The notes under the pieces: model-generated
Told to the model about the DNA's origin: nothing
Seen by the model: only the letters and a program-made list of their open reading frames with translations
Database searches by the model: none
Assembly: GCA_907165065.1 (NCBI GenBank)
Contig: OU015524.1
Location: 62,001 to 126,000 of the forward strand
Direction of reading: 5' to 3'
DNA: 64,000 bases
DNA from: Caprimulgus europaeus
Taxonomy: Eukaryota > Chordata > Aves > Caprimulgiformes > Caprimulgidae
In this document: positions 55,641-64,000 of the stretch, piece by piece
Position numbering within the stretch: the first letter of the stretch is position 1
How the letters are laid out: the number at the start of each line of letters is the position of its first letter
Position numbers and translations under genes: made by a program

Positions 55641-56320
55641 AGCGACAGCGTCAGTACCCTGCAGGCACCGTAGGATCGCGTTGCCGGTAGCCACAGATGG
55701 CACGATGGAACACGGGGGCGTCACCGCGCATTCGCGGCAGTGAAGCTGCAGTACCAAAATTTGACCACCGGGTGGCAACAGCGAGCATGCACCATTAAAA
55801 GCGCTACTGCGCATGCGCCAGTCCCTAAGAGTAGTCGGTTAGCAACAGCCTAGCGCGTGTAAACAATGCTACTGCGCATGTGCCAATAAAGAGCTGCAGT
55901 GCTGAAATTTAGTCGCCGAGTGGCAGTAGCGAACGAGTCAAAACGCTGCTGTGCGTGCTCCCGTCTGTAAACATAGTCGCTAGGCAACAGCCGCGCATGT
56001 AAACATTGCAACGGCGCATGCGCTACTCTCTAAGAGTAGTTGCTATGGAACCAGACATGCACGCCTGTAAACAACGCTACTGAGCATGCGCAGATAGAGC
56101 TGCAGTGCCAAACCCCAGTCGCCGAGTGCCTTGGAACGATGCTACTGCGCATGCGACAGTCCGTACACGCAGTCGCTAGGCAACAATTTTGCTCGCGTAA
56201 ACAACGCTACTGCGCCTGCGCCGATAAAGGAGCTGCGCTGCCCCACCTCGATCGCCGAGTGGCAGTGGCGAGCACTAAAGGCGCTACTGAGCCTGCGCAC
56301 AAACAAAACCACTGACGGGG
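55641..56320. repeat. Degenerate tandem repeat rich in NRF-1-like motifs
   Basis: 'gctactgcgcatgcgc' or close variants occur at about 55802, 55862, 55933, 56005, 56076, 56142, 56206 and 56280, roughly every 60-74 bp. They alternate with 'agtcgctaggcaacag' (about 55836, 55975, 56170) and 'gccgagtggcagtagcgag'. The full unit is about 135-140 bp. GCGCATGCGC matches the NRF-1 binding consensus. 'gctaggcaac' resembles half of an RFX X-box. Open frames in it are incidental. Confidence 0.75.
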
Positions 56321-56327
56321 AAAAAAA

Positions 56328-56328
<1 letters not shown>

Positions 56329-56378
<50 letters not shown>
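56329..56378 (+). repeat. (TAGA/GATA)n microsatellite, about 12.5 copies
   Basis: Fifty bases of perfect tetranucleotide repeat right after the NRF-1-motif array. Confidence 0.98.
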
Positions 56379-56379
<1 letters not shown>

Positions 56380-56830
56380 AAGGAGTTCGCCCGGCCCCTC
56401 TCCCCAAGGCCATCCCAGGCAGGACTTCCAGCACCAGCCCCTTACAGTGAGGGACCTTCACCATCCAACCCACTGCCTGCCCCTGGGGCTCAGTCACAGC
56501 CCCCGCCCCGCGTGTGTGAGTGCAGACGCAGCTGGGACCGCAAAGGAAGTGGCAAGTGTTTCTTCAGTCACGCACAGAACAAATCCCGAGAGGGAGGAAG
56601 TCTGCTCTGGGGCTCGGGGCCCCCGACACCCCCTCTCCCCTGGGACGTCTTGCCCATCATTCCTAGAGCCACCCTGCTCGGCTCGGTGCAGAACGGATGG
56701 TCCATCGTTCAGCTCCCGAAGCCACGGGCTGACACGCAGTGCTGGAGGCTGTCAAAAACCAGGAGCACGGTGCAAGACGCTAGGAGAGAGAGAAGAAAAA
56801 AAGCGGCAGTTTGCTGGGCAGCACGGGTGT
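56379..56830. other. GC-moderate unique stretch
   Basis: No recognisable exon, repeat or RNA gene. It is the only non-repetitive sequence between the GATA run and the purine-rich satellite. Confidence 0.5.
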
Positions 56831-58627
56831 AGCAAGAAAGCATCAAGCAAGAGAAGGATGGAGACCAGAAGCCCAACAGAGAGGGAGAAAGAAGCAGCAG
56901 GGACAGAGGAAGAGAGGCAGCACAAAGAGGGAGAGGGAGCAGGGCACAAAGGAACCAAGGACAAGGAGCAGAAGGGGAAGATGCAGAAAAAACCTGGCAT
57001 GGGCAGCACAATAGAGAGAGCGGGGGGAAATAGGGGCAGGGAGCCGGACCGAGAGAGATGGAGGGAAACAAAAAGTGATAAAGAACAGGGCAGAGAGGGA
57101 GCGATGAAACAACAGGGGCAGGGAGCCAGGGCAGCGAACAATGGAGGGAAGAAGTGGGATGGGGAACACAAAACAAACCCCATCGCTACACCTTACAGGG
57201 CAGGGAGGGAAGAATTAAGTAACAGGGGCAGGGACCAAGAAAAAAAGAGAGCTGAAGTGGAAAAAGAATAGCTCTGTGTCCAGAAATAAGAGGCAGGAAT
57301 TTCTAAAACGGGGTCATCGGGGAGCCAGAGACAGTGAGATGGAGAAAGAACAAAAGCCACAGGCTACAAGGCAGAGAGGCAAAAATGAATGAATAGGGAC
57401 AGAGAGCCGGCCAGCGAGAGATGACAGAGAAAGGCAAAAGATCGCGCAGGCGACAAAGACAGGGGAGGAATTTTAAAAAGCAGGGAGAGGGAGCCAGACA
57501 GAGGGAGAGGCAGAAAGAAAATGGAAAAAAACCCAACAGGCCACAGGACAGAGAGGGAGACACTGATAAACAGGGAGAGGGGACCAGACAGAGCGTGATG
57601 GACAATGGAAAAAAAAAAAATCAGCAGCAGGCAACAGGGAAGGGGGAGGAATTAAAGAACACAGACTGGGAGCCAGACAGAGACACATGGAGAAAGAAAA
57701 AAAACAAAGCCAAACAAACAAACACAAAAAACCCCAGCGATGGGCTACAAGACAGATCAGGAAGAAATAAAAAATAGCAGCAGGGAGCTGGAAAGAGAGA
57801 GACGGAGAAAGACGGATAAAACAGCGCGGAGCTATGGGACAGAGAATAATGGAATTGCAACACAGAGAGAGGGAGCAGGGGGGAGCAAGGGGTGGGGGGA
57901 GAGAGATGGGGCAATCCAGACAGGCTATGCAGGGCAGAGGGAGGAATCAGAAACTGAGGACAGGGAGTCAGACAGAGAGATGGAGATCACAAGGAATAGC
58001 AGCAGTTGCAGGAAAAAGGGGGAAGGATTAATAAATAAGGTCAGGCAGCTGGACAGAGAGGGACAGAGAAATGCAAAAATAGCAGCAGGTCCACGGCAGA
58101 GAGGGAAGAATTAAAAAGTGAGGACAGTGAAACAGACGTAGAGATGGAGAAAAGCAAAAAGTAACGGTCTATGTGGCAGAGAGGGAAGAACCGAAGCTAG
58201 CAGGGGGTGGGAAGATGGATAAAGGGCTGGGACGGGGGGAGAATGGGCTACAGAGAAGGGAAGGAGGAATTAAAAAATTGGTATCCAGAGCCAGACAGAT
58301 GGAGAAAGAAGATGCCAGAGAACACCAGAGAGAAACAGAGAAAGAAAAAAAACGCAGTGGGCTCCAACACAGGAAAGAACTGGGGGCCCTACAGAGAGAG
58401 GTGGTGAAAGGGAAGAGAGCAACAGGCCGCACGGCAGAAGGGAATAATTAAAAAACAGGTACAGGGAGCTGAGCAGAGCGACTGAGAAGGGGAAACGTCC
58501 TGACAGGCTTCCAGAGAGAGAGGGAAAGAATTAAAAATTAGAGATGGGGAGGTGGACAGAGAAAGAAGAAAAAAGCTGCGGTGGGCTACCCAGGAGAGAA
58601 GGAAAGTTTAAAAATGGGGATGGCGAG
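56831..58627. repeat. 79-bp purine-rich satellite, block 3a
   Basis: Degenerate units of the same family as 46145-48665. The order of particular units (for example near 57970-58460 against 47160-48100) is partly conserved, so blocks 2 and 3 are paralogous copies of one array. Confidence 0.88.
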
Positions 58628-61600
58628 ACGGAGAGGGAGGAAGGGAGGAAGGGAGGGGAAAGGAATGGGAGGGGAAGGGGAAGGGGAGGGGAAGGGGAAG
58701 GGGAGGGGAAGGGGAAAGGGAAGGGGAAGGGGAAGGGGAAGGGGAAGGGGAAGGGGAAGGGGAAGGGGAAGGGGAAGGGGAAGGGGAAGGGGAAGGGGAA
58801 GGGGAAGGGGAAGGGGAAGGGGAAGGGGAAGGGGAAGGGGAAGGGGAAAGGGAAGGGAAAGGAAAGGAAAGGAAAGGAAAGGAAAGGAAGGGAAAGGAAG
58901 GGAAAGGAAGGGAAAGGAAGGGAAAGGAAGGGAAAGGAAGGGAAAGGAAGGGAAAGGAAGGGAAAGGAAGGGAAAGGAAGGGAAAGGAAGGGAAAGGAAG
59001 GGAAAGGAAGGGAAAGGAAGGGAAAGGAAGGGAAAGGAAGGGAAAGGAAGGGAAAGGAAAGGGAAAGGAAAGGGAAAGGAAAGGGAAAGGAAAGGGAAAG
59101 GAAAGGGAAAGGAAAGGGAAAGGAAAGGGAAAGGAAAGGGAAAGGAAAGGGAAAGGAAAGGGAAAGGAAAGGGAAAGGAAAGGGAAAGGAAAGGGAAAGG
59201 AAAGGGAAAGGAAAGGGAAAGGAAAGGGAAAGGAAAGGGAAAGGAAAGGGAAAGGAAAGGGAAAGGAAAGGGAAAGGAAAGGGAAAGGAAAGGGAAAGGA
59301 AAGGGAAAGGAAAGGGAAAGGAAAGGGAAAGGAAAGGGAAAGGAAAGGGAAAGGAAAGGGAAAGGAAAGGGAAAGGAAAGGGAAAGGAAAGGGAAAGGAA
59401 AGGGAAAGGAAAGGGAAAGGAAAGGGAAAGGAAAGGGAAAGGAAAGGGAAAGGAAAGGGAAAGGAAAGGGAAAGGAAAGGGAAAGGAAAGGGAAAGGAAA
59501 GGGAAAGGAAAGGGAAAGGAAAGGGAAAGGAAAGGGAAAGGAAAGGGAAAGGAAAGGGAAAGGAAAGGGAAAGGAAAGGGAAAGGAAAGGGAAAGGAAAG
59601 GGAAAGGAAAGGGAAAGGAAAGGGAAAGGAAAGGGAAAGGAAAGGGAAAAGGAAAGGGAAAGGAAAGGGAAAGGAAAGGGAAAGGAAAGGGAAAGGAAAG
59701 GGAAAGGAAAGGGAAAGGAAAGGGAAAGGAAAGGGAAAGGAAAGGGAAAGGAAAGAAAGGAAAGGAAAGGAAAGGAAAGGAAAGGGAAAGGAAAGGGAAA
59801 GGAAAGGGAAAGGAAAGGGAAAGGAAAGGGAAAGGAAAGGGAAAGGAAAGGGAAAGGAAAGGGACAAGGAAAGGGAAAGGAAAGGGAAAGGAAAGGGAAA
59901 GGAAAGGGAAAGGAAAGGGAAAGGAAAGGGAAAGGAAAGGGAAAGGAAAGGGAAAGGAAAGGGAAAGGAAAGGGAAAGGAAGGGAAAGGAAAGGGAAAGG
60001 AAAGGGAAAGGAAAGGGAAAGGAAAGGGAAAGGAAAGGGAAAGGAAAGGGAAAGGAAAGGGAGAAAGGAAAGGGAAAGGAAAGGGAAAGGAAAGGGAAAG
60101 AAAGGGAAAGGAAAGGGAAAGGAAAGGGAAAGGAAAGGGAAAGGAAAGGGAAAGGAAAGGAAAGGAAAGGGAAAGGAAAGGGAAAGGAAAGGGAAAGGAA
60201 AGGGAAAGGAAAGGGAAAGGAAAGGGAAAGGAAAGGGAAAGGAAAGGGAAAGGAAAGGGAAAGGAAAGGGAAAGGAAAGGGAAAGGAAAGGAAAGAAAGG
60301 GAAAGGAAAGGGAAAGGAAAGGGAAAGGAAAGGGAAAGGAAAGGGAAAGGAAAGGGAAAGGAAAGGGAAAGGAAAGGGAAAGGAAAGGGAAAGGAAAGGG
60401 AAAGGAAAGGGAAAGGAAAGGGAAAGGAAAGGGAAAGGAAAGGGAAAGGAAAGGGAAAGGAAAGGGAAAGGAAAGGGAAAGGAAAGGGAAAGGAAAGGGA
60501 AAGGAAAGGGAAAGGAAAGGGAAAGGAAGGGAAAGGAAAGGGAAAGGAAAGGGAAAGGAAAGGGAAAGGAAAGGGAAAGGAAAGGGAAAGGAAAGGGAAA
60601 GGAAAGGGAAAGGAAAGGGAAAGGAAAGGGAAAGGAAGGGAAAGGAAAGGGAAAGGAAAGGGAAAGGAAAGGGAAAGGAAAGGGAAAGGAAAGGGAAAGG
60701 AAAGGGAAAGGAAAGGGAAAGGAAAGGGAAAGGAAAGGGAAAGGAAAGGGAAAGGAAAGGGAAAGGAAAGGGAAAGGAAAGGGAAAGGAAAGGGAAAGGA
60801 AAGGGAAAGGAAAGGGAAAGGAAAGGGAAAGGAAAGGGAAAGGAAAGGGAAAGGAAAGGGAAAGGAAAGGGAAAGGAAAGGGAAAGGAAAGGGAAAGGAA
60901 AGGGAAAGGAAAGGGAAAGGAAAGGGAAAGGAAAGGGAAAGGAAAGGGAAAGGAAAGGGAAAGGAAAGGGAAAGGAAAGGGAAAGGAAAGGGAAAGGAAA
61001 GGGAAAGGAAAGGGAAAGGAAAGGGAAAGGAAAGGGAAAGGAAAGGGAAAGGAAAGGGAAAGGAAAGGGAAAGGAAAGGGAAAGGAAAGGGAAAGGAAAG
61101 GGAAAGGAAAGGGAAAGGAAAGGGAAAGGAAAGGGAAAGGAAAGGGAAAGGAAAGGGAAAGGAAAGGGAAAGGAAAGGGAAAGGAAAGGGAAAGGAAAGG
61201 GAAAGGAAAGGGAAAGGAAAGGGAAAGGAAAGGGAAAGGAAAGGGAAAGGAAAGGGAAAGGAAAGGGAAAGGAAAGGGAAAGGAAAGGGAAAGGAAAGGG
61301 AAAGGAAAGGAAAGGGAAAGGAAAGGGAAAGGAAAGGGAAAGGAAAGGGAAAGGAAAGGGAAAGGAAAGGGAAAGGAAAGGGAAAGGAAAGGGAAAGGAA
61401 AGGGAAAGGAAAGGGAAAGGAAAGGGAAAGGAAAGGGAAAGGAAAGGGAAAGGAAAGGGAAAGGAAAGGGAAAGGAAAGGGAAAGGAAAGGGAAAGGAAA
61501 GGGAAAGGAAAGGGAAAGGAAAGGGAAAGGAAAGGGAAAGGAAAGGGAAAGGAAAGGGAAAGGAAAGGGAAAGGAAAGGGAAAGGAAAGGGAAAGGAAAG

Positions 61601-62737
61601 GGAAAGGAAAGGGAAAGGAAAGGGAAAGGAAAGGGAAAGGAAAGGGAAAGGAAAGGGAAAGGAAAGGGAAAGGAAAGGGAAAGGAAAGGGAAAGGGAAGG
61701 GAAAGGAAAGGGAAAGGAAAGGGAAAGGAAAGGGAAAGGAAAGGGAAAGGAAAGGGAAAGGAAAGGGAAAGGAAAGGGAAAGGAAAGGGAAAGGAAAGGG
61801 AAAGGAAAGGGAAAGGAAAGGGAAAGGAAAGGGAAAGGAAAGGGAAAGGAAAGGGAAAGGAAAGGGAAAGGAAAGGGAAAGGAAAGGGAAAGGAAAGGGA
61901 AAGGAAAGGGAAAGGAAAGGGAAAGGAAAGGGAAAGGAAAGGGAAAGGAAAGGGAAAGGAAAGGGAAAGGAAAGGGAAAGGAAAGGGAAAGGAAAGGGAA
62001 AGGAAAGGGAAAGGAAAGGGAAAGGAAAGGGAAAGGAAAGGGAAAGGAAAGGGAAAGGAAAGGGAAAGGAAAGGGAAAGGAAAGGGAAAGGAAAGGGAAA
62101 GGAAAGGGAAAGGAAAGGGAAAGGAAAGGGAAAGGAAAGGGAAAGGAAAGGGAAAGGAAAGGGAAAGGAAAGGGAAAGGAAAGGGAAAGGAAAGGGAAAG
62201 GAAAGGGAAAGGAAAGGAAAAGGAAAGGGAAAGGAAAGGGAAAGGAAAGGGAAAGGAAAGGGAAAGGAAAGGGAAAGGAAAGGGAAAGGAAAGGGAAAGG
62301 AAAGGGAAAGGAAAGGGAAAGGAAAGGAAAGGAAAGGAAAGGAGAAGGAAAGGAAAGGGAAGGAAAGGGAAAGGGAAGGAAGGGGAAAGGAGAAGGAAGG
62401 GAAAGGGAAGGAAGGGGAAAGGAGAAGGAAGGGAAAGGAAAGGGAAAGGAAAGGGAAGGAAGGGGAAAGGAGAAGGAAGGGAAAGGAAAGGAAAGGAAAG
62501 GGAAGGAAGGGGAAAGGAGAAGGAAAGGAAAGGAAAGGAAAAGGAAAGGAAAAAGGAAAGGAAAAGGAAAGGAAAAGGAAAGGAAAAGGAAAGGAAAAGG
62601 AAAGGAAAAGGAAAGGAAAAGGAAAGGAAAAGGAAAGGAAAAGGAAAAGAAAAGGAAAGGAAAAGGAAAGGAAAAGGAAAGGAAAAGGAAAGGAAAAGGA
62701 AAGGAAAAGGAAAGGAAAAGGAAAGGAAAGGAAAGAA
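58628..62737 (+). repeat. 4.1-kb polypurine microsatellite
   Basis: From 58667 to 62737 the top strand is purine only, except a single C at 59865. Sub-blocks: GGGGAA hexamers (about 58676-58855), GGAAGGGAAA decamers (about 58885-59055), AAAGGAAAGGG 11-mers (about 59055-62330), a mixed zone, and GGAAAAGGAAA 11-mers (about 62530-62735). With no T on top and no A on the bottom, no stop codon is possible, so the open frames of about 1400 codons on both strands are artefacts. Length in the assembly may be unreliable. Confidence 0.98.
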
Positions 62738-63275
62738 GCCACAGGCGATACGGCAGAGAGGGAGGACTGAAGAAAGAGGGACAGGGAGCCAGACAAACCG
62801 AGACAGGGGAAGAAAAATCACAATGCACTAGAAGATAGAGAGGGGAGACTCTGAAAAACAGGGACAGGGAACAAGAGAGAGCAAGACAGAGAAAGGAAAA
62901 AAATCCCGAGCAGCGACAGGACAGAAAGGCAGAAATTCAAAATGAGGGGCAAGGAGCAGGATAAAGGGAGACAGAAAAAGAAACAGATTCGCAACATGCT
63001 ACAGAGCCGAGAAGGAAGACCTTGAGCAACAAGGACAGGGAGCAGGACAGAGAGAACCAGCCACAGCAAAAATACTGACAGGCTACAGGACAGAGAGGGA
63101 GGAATGCAAAAATAGTGTCTGGGAGCTGGGCAGAGAGAGATGGGGAAGGAAAAAGTAGCCTCGGGCTACAGGGGAGAGAGAGAGAAAAACTAAAAGATGG
63201 GGACGGGGAGCAGCTCAGAACGAGATGGAGAAAGGGAGCACAGGGGAACAAAACAAAACAAAAATTTGCAGCAGT
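62738..63275. repeat. 79-bp purine-rich satellite, block 3b
   Basis: The satellite resumes with 'gccacaggcgatacggcaga'. It is the counterpart of 'gcaagaggcgatgtggcaga' at about 48336 in block 2, so the polypurine tract lies inside what is one continuous satellite block in the paralogue. Confidence 0.88.
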
Positions 63276-64000
63276 GCGAGAAAGAGCCGGCCAGGGGAGA
63301 GGCAGGGGGGGACCAGGACACACAAGATGGGCACCAAGGCCTCGAGGACCCGGGACTCACTGCGGCTCTCGCTCTAAGTGCTGCCAGGAGAATTTGCCAG
63401 TTCAGACACTGCTTTCTCCTTCTCCCTTCTCTTCCTCTTCTGTAACTCCAGTTGCTTGGCTGTCCTCCACCTAAGAGGACACACGGGTGTCTTACACCTC
63501 CGACAAGACCACGATTCCTAGACACACAGCCTCGCTCACTCGTGCGCTACGCAGACGTACCGTGCTGCACGCCGGCGGCCTTGGCCTGATGCCGACTATG
63601 TAGAGGCTTACAACACTACATCTGAAAAAACAAAATCCCAAATTATACTTCAGCATATTAAAAAATAACAGAGAAGAAAGTCAAGGAATTCAGACAAAAT
63701 AAGGGATAGAGGAGTAGTTGAGCTCGAGGAGACTAGGAAAACTAGACTAGAGCAGTCTAGCTGAAAATGCAACGCACGTCCTTTAAAAGCTTGAGTGATT
63801 TGAACACTTAATGTTAAGAGGAACCGACAGGATTCTGAACACATACTTAGCATAAAAGCAAGCACTCTTGCTGGTGTTGGAAAGTGTCCACTTTTCGTCC
63901 TTACAGCACAGCTGCAGGGACACCGCCCTCCGAGGCTGCAGGACGAGCTTGGACCGTCATCATCATCTACGCTGACAGATCCAGCGCAACAGCAACAGCT
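63276..64000. repeat. Segmental duplicate (~750 bp), copy C (cut by window edge)
   Basis: Paralogue of 48666-49430; it continues past the end of the window. Substitutions and small indels are spread evenly. Confidence 0.88.
63361..63470 (-). pseudogene. 110-bp exon-like block, second broken copy
   Basis: Paralogue of 48756-48865 with the same acceptor ('cctcttag') and a 'gtgagt' donor. The shared Lys/Glu/Arg-rich frame begins with TGG here, but is ended by TAG three-quarters of the way through, where the other copy has AAG. See 48756-48865. Confidence 0.5.

Noticed and set aside
58531-62831. Open frames of about 1400 codons on both strands
   Set aside because: The DNA is almost pure purine on one strand, so no stop codon can occur in any frame; all six frames are affected by composition alone.

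Overview
The window looks like heterochromatin from a bird genome. A 5'-truncated CR1 LINE with the avian-type 3' end lies at about 51.19-52.94 kb. An endogenous retrovirus with LTR ends and pol domains of avian ERVL type is inserted at 43.01-46.04 kb, and a second LTR fragment begins at 49.48 kb. Nearly everything else is tandem repeat. I could not support any intact host protein-coding gene. Very long open frames in the window arise from repeats that lack stop codons. A pericentromere, a microchromosome or the W chromosome would fit; which one is inference.

Layout, 0-37 kb. Three arrays of a 190-bp satellite (1-1250, 4732-8030, 11516-25452) alternate with a 3.5-kb composite spacer, here called the S module (1251-4731, 8031-11515, 25453-29250). 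Each S module has the same order: a short junction, about 36 copies of a 52-bp repeat, an A-rich tract, a 55-bp tandem repeat, then the 52-bp repeat again in inverted orientation. A diverged fourth S module (32640-37330) has no 190-bp satellite next to it. Between S3 and S4 lie a purine-rich satellite remnant, a duplicated exon-like fragment and a 1.7-kb segment that recurs at 41.88-46.62 kb.

Layout, 37-64 kb. A degenerate satellite of about 278 bp fills 37.33-41.12 kb, followed by a CpG-rich patch. The second copy of the 1.7-kb segment is split by the retrovirus, which has a 5-bp target-site duplication. A degenerate purine-rich satellite of about 79 bp (46.1-48.7, 56.8-58.6 and 62.7-63.3 kb) adjoins a duplicated unit of about 750 bp (48.67 and 63.28 kb) with a broken exon-like block. 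After the CR1 come a CpG-rich promoter-like segment with a possible minus-strand first exon, a 102-bp CpG-rich tandem repeat, an array rich in NRF-1-like motifs, a GATA microsatellite, and a 4.1-kb almost pure polypurine tract.

How the parts fit together. The pieces are nested: segmental duplicates carry satellites, satellites carry expanded microsatellites, and the retrovirus dates one duplication as older than its insertion. No operon-like or pathway logic applies. The biology visible here is satellite homogenisation, segmental exchange, transposon insertion and decay of duplicated gene fragments.
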